64,000 nt of DNA from an uncultured Bacteroidaceae bacterium. Lineage in GTDB: Bacteria; Bacteroidota; Bacteroidia; Bacteroidales; Bacteroidaceae. The notes under the pieces were generated by a model. The model saw nothing but the letters and a program-made list of their open reading frames with translations. It did no database searches and was not told the DNA's origin. The stretch lies in NCBI GenBank assembly GCA_944320955.1, contig CALUJL010000014.1:110657-174656 (forward strand). Direction: 5' to 3'. Below, one piece after another: positions 1 to 10,700 of this stretch (position 1 is the stretch's first letter; every line of letters starts with the position of its first letter). Position numbers and translations under genes: made by a program.

Positions 1-1686
1 GGATACGACAGCGACATGGACGATGCACCCCAGGGTGTAACCGTGGAATTCCTCGTCTTTACCGAAGATCCCGCGCCGGCCAAAGAAAACGCCATAACCC
101 TCGACCTGAGAGACCTCGGCTTTGCCGACGGGCAGGAATGCACCGTGACGGATATGTGGAGCGGCGAAAACATCGGCACCTACTCGAACGACGGGCTTGC
201 CCCCCTCATTCCCCAACACGGATCCCGCCTCTTCCGCATCAGTGCCAACGGCCGCACAGGAGGAGCCTCGGTATCCCTCGGCACGGAACGCACCTCGTAC
301 CAAGCCGACGAGACCTTCCCGATAGTCGCCACCGTATCGGGCGGCAGCAGCGAAGGAGCCTACGTACAACTGCTCTGCGACGGCAAAATCATAGGCACCC
401 TGCCGGTCGGGGCCGACGGCACCGCTACCTACCAATGCAGCGGCCTCTACAACGGCGAGCATGAGTTCCAAGCCCTATACAGCGGCACGACAGCTATGGC
501 AAATGCCACCTCCCCAACCCTCTCGATCACCATCGAAGGAGGAGAAGCAGAAGACCTCGAACCCCTGCGCCAACGCTACCTCAGCCTCTACACGGAAGCC
601 GAGAACATCGATCTCTCACTCTGCGCCGGCAGCACCCGCGACCCGCTCTTCGAAGCCATGAACGCAGACGTCTGGAACATGGACCAGAAAGCCGACCTCG
701 AAGCAGCTATCACCACTCTGGAGACTACCATGAATGCCGCCCTGGCCTCCCAGGCACCCATGGCCTCGTTGCTACAGACCCTCGAGTCCGTAACCGACTT
801 CTGCATGCAAATCCGCGAGTCGGAGGAAAAAACGAATCTGGAAACCCTCCTGAGCGAAGGACAATCCATCTACGTGGGCGATAACTCTACCACGGAAGAA
901 GTCGTCCGCATCGACAGCGAACTGCAACAGGCCTACGCCGAGTGCAAACTCAGCGCCCAACCGGAGGAGGGGATGAGCATCGAGATGACAGAATTCATAA
1001 CCAACCCGAGCTTCGAATCGGGCACGACCGGCTGGGAACTGTTCCAGGACGGCAGCGGATGGACCGACATGAACACATGGAACGACCGCCCGGCCGCAGA
1101 CGGGACACACTTCATCAGCGTGGCCAAGGAAAACATCTCCCAACTCGACCTCTACCAGGAGCTGACCGGCCTGCCCGCCGGCCGCTACAGCCTGGAAGTC
1201 TCGCTGCGCAATACCGACGGAGTAGAATACCTGACAGACCAGCACGCCTATGCCCAAGCCGGCGACAAGACTGCCCTCGACTCCGAACCCCTCACCAACG
1301 TAAGCGGAGGCAACAACAACGACTGGAGCCACTTCCGCATCGAAGACATCCTGCTGGGTGAAGGCGAGACACTCCGCATCGGCGTCCGCTCCACCGGCAC
1401 CGGAAGCGGGCGGGCAGGCTGGTTCCAAGCCGACAACTTCCGCCTCTACTACTGGGGATACGACGAGGGAACCGGGATATCCACCCCGGCGGCGGCAGAA
1501 ATCGGGCGGAAATTCTACCAGATTCCGGGCGGAATCCTCGTGGAGAGCGACGCCGAAGGCAGTCTGCCCGTCTATACCCTCGGAGGCGCACTCTACAAGA
1601 CGGCGAGACTCCAGGCCGGAAGCAACAAAATCAGCTTGCCCAAAGGACAATATATCTGCAAAGGCACAGTTATATTGATAGACTAA
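1..1686 (+). CDS. Alpha-galactosidase-like secreted glycoside hydrolase, 3' part (5' end outside window)
   Basis: The frame is already open at base 1, so the catalytic domain lies upstream of the window. The first 75 or so visible residues (DLRDLGFADGQ, VTDMWSGENIG, PQHGSRLFRIS) resemble the small beta-sandwich that ends GH27 alpha-galactosidases. An Ig-like segment follows, then a helical stretch, then a galactose-binding-like jelly roll (about residues 330-490: FITNPSFESGTTGWELF, WFQADNFRLYYWG). The last 35 residues (PVYTLGGALYKT, LPKGQYICKGTVILI) look like a T9SS type-A sorting tail, so the enzyme is probably exported and surface-attached. The hybrid sensor gene begins 4 bp after the stop, which suggests a carbohydrate-utilisation locus for alpha-galactosides. 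The substrate is inferred, because no catalytic residues are in view. Confidence 0.72.
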   Translation, partial: GYDSDMDDAPQGVTVEFLVFTEDPAPAKENAITLDLRDLGFADGQECTVTDMWSGENIGTYSNDGLAPLIPQHGSRLFRISANGRTGGASVSLGTERTSYQADETFPIVATVSGGSSEGAYVQLLCDGKIIGTLPVGADGTATYQCSGLYNGEHEFQALYSGTTAMANATSPTLSITIEGGEAEDLEPLRQRYLSLYTEAENIDLSLCAGSTRDPLFEAMNADVWNMDQKADLEAAITTLETTMNAALASQAPMASLLQTLESVTDFCMQIRESEEKTNLETLLSEGQSIYVGDNSTTEEVVRIDSELQQAYAECKLSAQPEEGMSIEMTEFITNPSFESGTTGWELFQDGSGWTDMNTWNDRPAADGTHFISVAKENISQLDLYQELTGLPAGRYSLEVSLRNTDGVEYLTDQHAYAQAGDKTALDSEPLTNVSGGNNNDWSHFRIEDILLGEGETLRIGVRSTGTGSGRAGWFQADNFRLYYWGYDEGTGISTPAAAEIGRKFYQIPGGILVESDAEGSLPVYTLGGALYKTARLQAGSNKISLPKGQYICKGTVILID

Positions 1687-1690
1687 GAGC

Positions 1691-4600
1691 ATGAGAAGCC
1701 CCCGTAAACCGAGAATAAATGCAAGGACAGCCGCTCTGGTGGCTGTCCTTGTTGTTTCATGGGTGGTGGCCCGGGCCGATATCCGGTACATCGGAACGGC
1801 GGAGGGGTTGCCCAACGCCACTATTTCCGATATGGCCCAAGACCCGCAAGGCTTCCTCTGGATAGCCACCAAGCGGGGGCTCTGCCGTTTCGACGGGCAG
1901 AACTTCATCAGCTACCACACCGGCAATTCCGACATCGCCGGCAACGAGCTGAACGGCCTGCTCATCGACCCCGCAGATCCCCGCTACATCTGGATCGCCA
2001 CCGAGCGCGACGGGCTGGACCGTTTCGATACCCGGCTGCAAGAATTCCACCATTTCTCGCCAACGCCCGCACAATCCCCGGGGGGAAGGCGCTCCGGCCC
2101 CGAAAGCCCCCCTGCACCCATCTCCACCGCCTCGCCCAACATTACTGCGCTGGCAGCCGCCGCATCGGGCGGGCTATGGGTGGCCAACTACGCTTCGGGC
2201 ATCGACTTTCTCGATCCCGGGCACACCCGTTCCGAGCACTACGATGCCCGCAACACACGCGGACTGCCCCAAGACGAGATCTGGTGCCTGGCCGAAGACA
2301 AGAGAGGCTTCCTCTACATCGGGCACCAGCACAAAGGCCTGACCGTGCTGAGCCCCCGCGAACACGAAGCCCGCAACTTCCGCCACATCCCCGGCGACGA
2401 CTCTTCCCTTCCCCACGACGAAATCCTATCCCTCTGCATCGACTCCCGCGAAAACATCTGGGTCGGGACGAAAGGCGGGCTCGCCCTCTTCAACCCGCAA
2501 GACGGGACATTCCGCAACTTCCGGCACGACCCGGCCGATCCAGCCTCCCTGCTGAGCGACCAAATCTACGATCTGGCCTGCGATGCCAAAGGCACGCTCT
2601 GGATAGCCTGCCGCATGGGCGGGGTCAGCAGCCTCGACCCGGACGAACCCCTGCACGACTTGGCCCGTAAGCCCCACTTCCGGAACATTCCCGCCGGATC
2701 CCGGCTAAACGAACTGCACAGCATCCACACCCGGGCGCTCCTGCCCGACAGCTTCGGCAACATCTGGATCGGATACGAGGGCGACGGCATCGACTGCCTG
2801 CCCCACCTGCCCCCGCTCTTCACCCTGTGGAGCAACAGTCCGGGGCAAGACAAGGAAAAAACGCTCCGGGGAAAAATAGCCCTCAGCCTGCTGGCCGGCA
2901 AGGACGGAACCGTATGGGTAGGCGAAGACGCCTGCGGCATCGACTGCTTCCGCCAAGGGAACAACAGGAAAGAACTCTCCGCCCCGGTCAACCGCCTGCT
3001 GGACAACACCATCGTGCAAACCATCTTCCAAGACAACAAAGGAATCCTCTGGTTCGGCACCTACCTCAAAGGCATTCTTTGCTACAATCCAGGCAACGGG
3101 CACACCCGCTTCCTCAACCCCGACCCTCAACTCCCCATCCACATACGCTGCCTCTACGAAGACAACCGCGGCAACATCTACGCAGGTACGCACCACGGGC
3201 TCTACCTCTACCGGCAGGCAGACGGACACTTCAGCCGCCCCGCGGCCATGAATGCCGCAATCGGCGACCCCATCCTGCGCGACATGGCCGCCGACCGGGC
3301 AGGCAACCTCTACGTCGCCACCTTCGGCAATGGGATCACCCGCTTCAATCCCGAAGGGAAAACCACAGGCCGACAAAACCGGAAACAAGGCTTCCCCAGC
3401 GATGCGGTCAATACGCTCTTCTCCAGCCTGCAGGGGGAACTCTGGGCCGGCACCCGCAAGGGGCTCGTCCTCTTCCGCAACTCCGGGGGAATACCCGACC
3501 TGGCACGCTACGAGACCTACGACGAAACCTCCGGCCTGCCCGAGACCAACATACAAGCCATCGAAGAAGACGCACACGGGAACCTGTGGTTCACCACGGA
3601 CAACTACCTCATCCACTTCCGCCGCAAGGAAGGAATCTTCTGCACCTACTCCCAACACGAGGGACTCCCCGCCGCCGGATTCCTGGAGAACGCCTCGGCC
3701 TGCGCCGCCGACGGCACACTCTACTTTGCCGGGCGGGGCGGAGTCGTCTCCTTCCGGCCCGAGGCCTTCTACCAGAAACCGGCAGCCCCCCGCCCGGCTT
3801 TCACCGAACTTATCTTCTACGAAGGGCAAGGCCAAGGCGGCGAAAGACATATCCCCCTGCCCCACGCAGCAGAAGAAGTCCGCCTCTCCCACAGACAAAA
3901 CACCTTCTCCATACGCTTCGGCATACAAGACTATGCCCTGGCCGGACGCATCGAATATGCCTACCGCATGGAAAACCTCGACAAGAAATGGTATACCACG
4001 GAAGAGCCCTCCGCCACGTTCCGTGGCCTGCAGCCGGGCAACTACCGCTTCTGCCTGAAATACCGCCTCAAGGGAGAACCGTGGGTCGAGCTGCCCGAAC
4101 CGCTCAGCATAGACATTCCGTCGCCCTGGTGGCTGAGCCGGACGGCCAAAGCGGGCTACCTGCTCCTGGCCTGTGCCGCAGCAGCAGGCATATTCTCCAT
4201 CTATCACCGCCGGAAATCGCTGGAGACCTCCCTGCTCATCGAGCAGGAAAAACACAAAAAAGACGAGGAACTCCACCAGGAACGCCTCAACTTCTTCACC
4301 AGCGTGGCCCACGAACTGCGCACGCCCCTCACCCTCATCATCGATCCGCTGAAGCACCTCATGCGGAAAAAGGACCAGGCTCCCGAGGAAGAACGCAACA
4401 CTCTGGAGCTCATCTACCGGAACGCCCTCCACCTGCACCGCCTCACCGACCAGATACTGGAGTTCCGCCGGACGGAAACCGCCAAGCGCCGGCTCCGCCT
4501 CGTACGGGCCGATGCGGCAGAGACGGCACGCGAAGTGTTCCACCGCTTCAGGCAGTCGATGCCCCGGGACTGCGCCTCCTTCAGCTTCGAGCAACGCACG

Positions 4601-5827
4601 GAGGACACGCGCCTGCTTTTCGACCCCGAAGTGCTCTCCTCCGTGCTCCTCAACCTGCTGGCCAATGCGGCCAAACACACGCCCGCCACGGGAGAAGTGC
4701 GCCTCATCCTCGACAAAGCGGAACGGGACGGACGGGAATACCTCGCCTTTTCCGTGAAAGACAACGGCATCGGCATCCCCGCCAAAGAACTTCCCCACAT
4801 CTTCGAGCGTTACTTCCGCGCTTCCAACGCGCCCGAGGGACGGGGCACCGGCATCGGCCTGGCCATCGTGTACAACCTGGCCAAACTACACCGGGCACTC
4901 CTGACGGCCGACAGCCGCATCGGGGAAGGAGCCACCTTCACCTTCGCCCTCGACCTCCACGAGGAATACCCCGGAGAAGCCCGCACCGAGCTTCCCGGAG
5001 AGCCGCAAACCGGGACGGAGGCCACCGCCCCGGACAGGGAGGGCAGGCACGACGGACGGCCGCTGCTGCTCATCGTGGAGGACAATGCCGAGATACGCCA
5101 CTACATCCGCCGCACACTGGAAGCAGACTTCCGCATCCTCACCGCCGCCGACGGCCGCGAAGGGCTGGAAAAAGCCCGGCAGGAAATGCCCGACCTAATC
5201 GTTTCGGACATCATGATGCCCGTGATGGACGGAGTCGAGCTGTGCAAGCGGCTAAAAGGCGAGCTGGAAACCTCCCACATACCGCTGATCCTGCTCACCG
5301 CCAAAGCCTCCGAAGAAGACCGCGCCGAGGGATACGACGCGGGAGCCGACTCCTATCTCGCCAAGCCCCTCAACTCCGCGCTCCTGCGCCGCCGCATCGA
5401 CAATCTCATACAATCCCGCCGCAAACTGGCGGAAAGCTGGCAGCAGAACCCCCTCGCGCTTCCCCGGCGGGAGGAAAGCCGGATGAGCCGCCTCGACCGC
5501 CGCTTCCTCGAAGACCTGACGGCACAAGTCGAGGCACACCTTGCCGAAGAAGAGATGGACCTGAAAACCATAGCTGAAAACCTGCACGTCAGCCCCTCCA
5601 CGCTCTACCGCAAGACGAAAGCGCTGACGGGGATGAACCCGAAAAGCTTCGTGCTGCGCACGCGCATGACCTGCGCCGCCCGCATCCTGGCCGAAGAGAA
5701 GACAACCGTACTGGAAGCCATGTACCGCGTGGGCATCAGCACGCCGGCCTACTTCCGCAAGTGCTTCCGCGAGACATTCGGCTGCCTGCCGTCGGAATAC
5801 CGCCATAACAAACCCGGGCAGGGCTGA
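1691..5827 (+). CDS. Hybrid two-component system sensor-regulator (HTCS)
   Basis: A single 1378-residue protein holds a whole two-component pathway. An N-terminal signal segment is followed by a periplasmic two-bladed propeller built of Reg_prop repeats (about residues 30-700; repeated GxLWxGT/GNIWIG motifs) and a Y_Y_Y domain (about 740-800, ending before ELPEPLSIDIP). A membrane helix lies near 815-838. Then come HisKA with phospho-acceptor His874 in SVAHELRTPLTLI, a HATPase_c domain (NAAKHTP, DNGIGIP, GTGIGLAI), a receiver domain with Asp1173 in VSDIMMPVMDG, and an AraC-type HTH (about 1270-1375). HTCS proteins sense oligosaccharides in the periplasm and activate polysaccharide-utilisation genes. 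The adjoining glycoside hydrolase is the likely target locus. Only 3 bp separate its stop from the convergent queG stop. Confidence 0.95.
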   Translation: MRSPRKPRINARTAALVAVLVVSWVVARADIRYIGTAEGLPNATISDMAQDPQGFLWIATKRGLCRFDGQNFISYHTGNSDIAGNELNGLLIDPADPRYIWIATERDGLDRFDTRLQEFHHFSPTPAQSPGGRRSGPESPPAPISTASPNITALAAAASGGLWVANYASGIDFLDPGHTRSEHYDARNTRGLPQDEIWCLAEDKRGFLYIGHQHKGLTVLSPREHEARNFRHIPGDDSSLPHDEILSLCIDSRENIWVGTKGGLALFNPQDGTFRNFRHDPADPASLLSDQIYDLACDAKGTLWIACRMGGVSSLDPDEPLHDLARKPHFRNIPAGSRLNELHSIHTRALLPDSFGNIWIGYEGDGIDCLPHLPPLFTLWSNSPGQDKEKTLRGKIALSLLAGKDGTVWVGEDACGIDCFRQGNNRKELSAPVNRLLDNTIVQTIFQDNKGILWFGTYLKGILCYNPGNGHTRFLNPDPQLPIHIRCLYEDNRGNIYAGTHHGLYLYRQADGHFSRPAAMNAAIGDPILRDMAADRAGNLYVATFGNGITRFNPEGKTTGRQNRKQGFPSDAVNTLFSSLQGELWAGTRKGLVLFRNSGGIPDLARYETYDETSGLPETNIQAIEEDAHGNLWFTTDNYLIHFRRKEGIFCTYSQHEGLPAAGFLENASACAADGTLYFAGRGGVVSFRPEAFYQKPAAPRPAFTELIFYEGQGQGGERHIPLPHAAEEVRLSHRQNTFSIRFGIQDYALAGRIEYAYRMENLDKKWYTTEEPSATFRGLQPGNYRFCLKYRLKGEPWVELPEPLSIDIPSPWWLSRTAKAGYLLLACAAAAGIFSIYHRRKSLETSLLIEQEKHKKDEELHQERLNFFTSVAHELRTPLTLIIDPLKHLMRKKDQAPEEERNTLELIYRNALHLHRLTDQILEFRRTETAKRRLRLVRADAAETAREVFHRFRQSMPRDCASFSFEQRTEDTRLLFDPEVLSSVLLNLLANAAKHTPATGEVRLILDKAERDGREYLAFSVKDNGIGIPAKELPHIFERYFRASNAPEGRGTGIGLAIVYNLAKLHRALLTADSRIGEGATFTFALDLHEEYPGEARTELPGEPQTGTEATAPDREGRHDGRPLLLIVEDNAEIRHYIRRTLEADFRILTAADGREGLEKARQEMPDLIVSDIMMPVMDGVELCKRLKGELETSHIPLILLTAKASEEDRAEGYDAGADSYLAKPLNSALLRRRIDNLIQSRRKLAESWQQNPLALPRREESRMSRLDRRFLEDLTAQVEAHLAEEEMDLKTIAENLHVSPSTLYRKTKALTGMNPKSFVLRTRMTCAARILAEEKTTVLEAMYRVGISTPAYFRKCFRETFGCLPSEYRHNKPGQG

Positions 5828-5830
5828 GCC

Positions 5831-6838
5831 CTACTCCCCCGGCGGCAGGGCGGGATCCCCGGCCGGGAAGTCTTCGGGGAAGGCGGCCCGCAAGTTGCGC
5901 ATCAGCCCCTCGTAGCCCGCGCGGCGGACGGCGGAGCGGCGGAAGAGGCGGCGGAAGCCCTCGGGCGTCAGGCGGCGCCAGTCGGGGAGCGTCATGCCGC
6001 GCAAATCGTCGCTGAGAGCGAATTCCGCGACTTCTGAGGGCGGAACGGCGCGGTTGTGGGGACATACCTTCTGGCACTCGTCGCAGCCGTAAATACGGCC
6101 TCCCAAGGCCTCCCGCGTCTCCTCCGGCAGCTCCGGGCCGCGAAACTCGATGGTCCGGCACGAGAGGCAGCGGCGCGCGTCGAGCCGGGCGGGGAGGCCT
6201 TCCGCCTGTCCCGCCGCATCGAGCCGCAAGGCGCCCGCAGGGCAGGCGTCGATGCAGCGGCGGCAACCGCCACAAGCCGGAGGCACAGGCCCGTCGGGCG
6301 GCAAGGAAATATCCAGAAGCAGCTCGCCCAGGAAATGGTAAGAGCCGCGGCCGGGCAGGACGAGCTGCGTGTTCCTCCCGATCCAGCCCAGTCCCGCACG
6401 GGCGGCCCAGTATTTCTCGAACACCGGGGCTGTGTCGACACACACGCGCCCCGCCACAGGCCGGGGCGCGAGCAGGGCGCGCACGCGCTCCAGCAGCCTG
6501 AAGAGGCGGCGGCGCATCACCTCGTGGTAGTCTTCGCCGTAGGCATAGCAGGCTATCTGCGGCACCTCCGCCCTCAGGCGGCGCGCCGGGGCATAGGGGA
6601 GCGCCAGGCAGAGCATCGTCTTCGCCCCCGGCATCAGGCGGGCGGGGCTGCGGCGCACGTCGGCATAGCGGCGCATGTAGTCCATCCCGTCGCACTCTCC
6701 GGCCTCGACCCACGCCTCATAGCGCCGCACGACGGCCTCTTCCGCCTCCTCCACGCCGACCGCGCCGCACGCAGAGAAGCCGAGGCTGCGGGCCTCGGCT
6801 TGTATTTTCTGCTTCAAGAGATTGGGGGATTCGTCCAT
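5831..6838 (-). CDS. queG: Epoxyqueuosine reductase QueG
   Basis: This enzyme reduces epoxyqueuosine to queuosine in tRNA, the last step of queuosine synthesis, using cobalamin and two [4Fe-4S] clusters. The protein has 335 residues. Visible are the catalytic Asp135 in VCVDTAPVFEK, the cluster motif CGGCRRCIDACP (Cys189, 192, 195, 199) and the second set Cys224, 227 and CDECQKVCP (252, 255, 259). I chose the start MDESPNLL. The open frame continues about 110 codons upstream, but that extension runs through a 22-nt repeat array and reads as low-complexity sequence. The gene converges on the HTCS gene, with the stops 3 bp apart. Confidence 0.93.
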   Translation of the reverse strand: MDESPNLLKQKIQAEARSLGFSACGAVGVEEAEEAVVRRYEAWVEAGECDGMDYMRRYADVRRSPARLMPGAKTMLCLALPYAPARRLRAEVPQIACYAYGEDYHEVMRRRLFRLLERVRALLAPRPVAGRVCVDTAPVFEKYWAARAGLGWIGRNTQLVLPGRGSYHFLGELLLDISLPPDGPVPPACGGCRRCIDACPAGALRLDAAGQAEGLPARLDARRCLSCRTIEFRGPELPEETREALGGRIYGCDECQKVCPHNRAVPPSEVAEFALSDDLRGMTLPDWRRLTPEGFRRLFRRSAVRRAGYEGLMRNLRAAFPEDFPAGDPALPPGE

Positions 6839-6877
6839 TTGCAATGGTATTTCGTTCTGTTCCTGAAAGGCGGGCGG

Positions 6878-6967
6878 AAAAAAGCGGCAGCACTTCCGGC
6901 AAAAAGATGCAGCACTTTTTCTGAAAAGCGGCAGGGCTCCTTGCAAACCGCGGCAAGGCTTTCCGCC
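6878..6967. repeat. 22-nt phased repeat array, about 4 units
   Basis: AAAAG unit starts fall at 6880, 6902 and 6924, with a decayed unit near 6946. Cores are CGGCAGCA, ATGCAGCA and CGGCAGGG, in the reverse orientation. The array lies in the 193-bp gap between queG and the NodB gene, immediately upstream of queG. Confidence 0.8.
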
Positions 6968-7031
6968 GGGAGGCGCAGGCTCCAGCCGGCACAGTGGGGC
7001 GGGACTCTGCGGCTCCACCCGGCCCGCTCCT

Positions 7032-7718
7032 TCAGCGCGCCGCGGCGGTGACGAGGCTCTGCCCCCGCCTGCCCTCCGCCATGGACGGGGGCGGGGAGGA
7101 AACCAGTGCGTCGAACGTGCGGAAAGCGTAGCCCTCGGAGGCGAGCCACTCGATGGCGCGGGGCAGGGCATAGCGCAGTTTTTCCTCCGACTTGAGGGAG
7201 TCGTGGAAGGTCACGATGGAGCCGTTGCGGGCGTAATGCTTCACTTTACGCAAGACTGCCGGGCCGTCGAGCCGGCGGCTGTAGTCGCGCGTCACGAGGT
7301 CCCACATGACGATGTGGAAATGCCGCCTGACGTAGGCATACTGCGCCGGGCTCATGAAGCCGTGGGGCGGGCGGAAGAGCGGCGTATGCAGCAGGCTGTC
7401 GGCCAGGCGCACGTCCTCGGCATAGGGACGTATGCCCATCTGCAGGCCGCGCACGTGGTGGAACGTATGGTTGCCCAGCAGGTGTCCGCGCTCGCGCACC
7501 ATGGCCAGCTCGCGGGGATGCCGCCGCGCGTTGTCGGCCACCATGAAGAAGGTGGCGCGGATGCCGTAGCTTTCCAGCGTGTCCAGCACCCAGGGCGTAA
7601 CACGGGGGATGGGCCCGTCGTCGAAGGTAAGGTAGATTTCCTTCTTCGACGGGTCCATCCTCCATATTGCGTCCGGGTAAAGCGCCCGCAGCAAGGCGGG
7701 CGGCTGCTCAATCAGCAT
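7032..7718 (-). CDS. NodB-type polysaccharide deacetylase
   Basis: This is a 228-residue carbohydrate esterase family 4 domain protein. All NodB motifs are visible: TFDDGP (metal and base Asp), HTFHH (the H-S/T-x-x-H zinc motif), RPPHG, the DLVTRDYSRR segment and TFHDS near the C-terminus. The family removes N- or O-acetyl groups from peptidoglycan or exported polysaccharides. No clear signal peptide is visible, so its location is uncertain. The start codon overlaps the last 11 bases of the upstream GT117 gene, which suggests translational coupling and a shared role in envelope glycan modification. Confidence 0.9.
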   Translation of the reverse strand: MLIEQPPALLRALYPDAIWRMDPSKKEIYLTFDDGPIPRVTPWVLDTLESYGIRATFFMVADNARRHPRELAMVRERGHLLGNHTFHHVRGLQMGIRPYAEDVRLADSLLHTPLFRPPHGFMSPAQYAYVRRHFHIVMWDLVTRDYSRRLDGPAVLRKVKHYARNGSIVTFHDSLKSEEKLRYALPRAIEWLASEGYAFRTFDALVSSPPPSMAEGRRGQSLVTAAAR

Positions 7719-10700
7719 AGGCTGTCTCGGCGGCGAAGACGCCCCTCTGCTGCATCAGTACGTTGATTCCCTCGAAGTCCTTCGAGGCTTTCTCAAACTC
7801 GGGATGCCCGTATTGCTCCATCAGGCCGAGCACGCGGTAAAGCATCTGGGCATGTACCATGCACTCGCGGGTGCAAGCCTTGAGTTTGCCCTCGGAAAGG
7901 GCCAGGTACCAGTGGGCATACTGCGAACTCTTCTTCTGCAGTTCGCTGAGGATGCGGGCACCCTTGGCCTTGTCGCCGAGGCGGTAGTAGAGTTCGGCCA
8001 TGGTTCCGGCGGCATTGCTTGCATAGTCGAGCGGAACGGTCTCGGGGGGCAACACCTGGAGGCTGTAGTCGAGCATCTTGCGGGCGCGTGCCGTGTCGCC
8101 TTCCTGCAGGAGGGCGGAAGCAGTGCCCACCATGACGATGCGGTGCGCGTTGCACATGCGCAGGATGTTCTCATCGAGATATACGCCGGGGTCTGCCGCG
8201 TTGCCGAACTTGAACTTCGTCATGATGTTCTCATACATGCGCTCCGTGTCTACGTCCACTCCCGTCCGGTGACGGTTGAAGGGCGTAAAGCGGAACGCGA
8301 GGCCTTCCTGGATGAAATAGTCCGGGAAGCAAAGCTGCGAGCTGGTGCCCACGGTCATGGCCATATACAGGGGGCGCTCCCAGTTGCAGTGCGCCGCCAT
8401 GTCGAGCATCATGAGCTCGGCTTTCGTAAGAATGCCCTTGCCCTTGAGCGAAAGGTCCATGCGGGTGGGGATGGTGTCCGTGGGGATCAGCATTCCGCTG
8501 CGGCGCACGGCGGCGGTGTCGACGTCCATGTAGAAACTGTCGGTGGGGAAAATCGGGTCGTCACCGTAGTTTTCCGCGAGGAAGTCGCGCAAGCGCGGGT
8601 CGGGATCGACTATCCAATGCTTGAGAATCGTCTTGAGTTCGTAAGGATCCTTGCCGAAGAGTTCCTCGGCGAGCTTGGGGTCTTCGGCGCGCACGCCGTC
8701 GATGAGTACCTTGCCATCGGGCACTACGCGGGCAAAGTTGTTCGTCCCCTCGGCATAATCGATGCGCTCCCAGGAGATGGGAATGGCCGGACACTCGTAG
8801 GAGGGGCGCTTCATCTGGTCGATATACCAGTCGGTATTGAGGTAAGAGAGGTTGCAAACCTTCATGTCGGTGCGTATGCCTTCCGTCTCCTGGCAGTACC
8901 AGAGGGGGAAAGTGTCGTTGTCGCCGTTGGTGAAGATAGTGGGATTTCCCTCCTTCTGGCAGCTGTAGAGATAATTCTGGCCGAAGTCGCGGCAGACATA
9001 GCGGCCGCTCCGGTCGTGATCGTCCCACGTTTGCGAAGCCATCTGCACCGGAACGCACAGGCAGGCCAGCGTGGCCACGCCGGCGGAGGCCAGTTCCTTC
9101 TTTGTCCGCTTGCGCAGGAATTCGTAGATCGCCGCCACTCCCATGCCGATCCAGATGGTGAAGGCATAGAAAGACCCGGCGTAAGCGTAGTCGCGCTCAC
9201 GCGGTTGTCCCGGAGTCTGGTTCAGATAGATGACAATGGCGATGCCCGTCATGAAAAACAGGAAGAAGACTACCCAGAAGCCCTGGATGCCTTTCTCCTT
9301 GCGGTAGGCCTGGAAGAGCAGACCGATGATGCCGAGCAGGAGCGGCAGGCAGTAGAATACGTTGTGCCCTTTGTTGTTTTTCAATTCATCAGGCAGTGTG
9401 CTCTGGTCGCCCACGAGCATTTTGTCGATGAAGCCGATTCCCGTGATCCAGTTGCCGTGCTCCGGCTCGCCGCTGCCTTGGATGTCGTTCTGGCGGCCTG
9501 CGAAGTTCCACATAAAGTAGCGCCAATACATGAAATTCAGCTGGTAGGACAGGAAAAAGCGGATGTTCTCCAGCTGTGTGGGTATCTGCAATTGGAGAAT
9601 CTGGCCGCACTGGTCGTAGGAAACGGTCCGCCCCTCGAAGTTTACCCAGTTCTTATAGGCCGCCACATGCCGCGCTTCGCTGCTGTACATGCGGGGGAAT
9701 ATCATGTTCTGGGCATACTCGTAGTCCATTGCGCCCTGTATCTGCACGTAGCGGTCCGGGTCGGAGGGGTTTTCCTTCTCCTGCCGCACGTAGGTCGGTG
9801 CGCCGTAAACGATGCGGGGCATGCACTTGTTTCCCTCCACGTCGAGCGCCGGGCGGGAAGCGAATGTAGGCCCGTAGAAAAGGGGACGCGAGCCATATTG
9901 CTCACGGTTGAGGTAGGTGCCGAGCGTAAATATGTCCTCCGGGGAGTTTTGGTCCATGGGAGGGTTGGAAGAGGAGCGTATGACGGTGACGGCATACGAG
10001 GAGTAACCGATCACGACCATTGCCATGCAGAGCATCGTGGTGTTGAGCAAACGGACAGAGGGCTTGCGCTTTTCGCCGACTTGCTTGCTCAACAGGTAAA
10101 AAGCCAAAGCCGCCAGCACGATGATGCCGATGACGACGGACGAAGCGCCGTGGCCGTAGAAGGGAATACCCATCAGGGCTACCGAAAGGAGCAGCGAAAT
10201 CTTCATGCGCCGCTCGTCTTTTCCCCGATAGCTCTCCCAGACGCCCCAGATGAGGCAGGCTATGAGCAGGAAGATGTAGACAATCAGTCCCGTGTTGAAG
10301 GGCAATCCCAAGGTGTTGACGAAGAAAAGCTCAAACCAGCCCCCCACTTTCACCAAACCGGGCACCATTCCGTACAAAACGACGGCCACCAGCACAAAAG
10401 AGGCTGCCAAAGCGAGCAAACTGCCCTTGGCTGTGGCATTGGGGTGCTTCTTATAATAATAGACCAGCACGATGGCGGGAATACACAAGAGGTTGAGCAG
10501 ATGGACGCCGATGGAGAGGCCCACGAGGTAGGCGATAAATACGAGCCAGCGGTCACTGTGCGGATCGTCCGCCACGTCTTCCCACTTCAGTATGAGCCAG
10601 AAGACGACGGCCGTGAAGAGGGAAGAGGAGGCATATACCTCGCCTTCCACGGCACTGAACCAGAAGGTATCGCTAAACGTGTAGGCCAGGGCGCCCACCA

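Noticed and set aside
2827..5577. 916-codon frame overlapping the HTCS gene on the same strand
   Set aside because: Out-of-frame reading rich in Arg/Pro/His, typical of GC-rich shadow frames.
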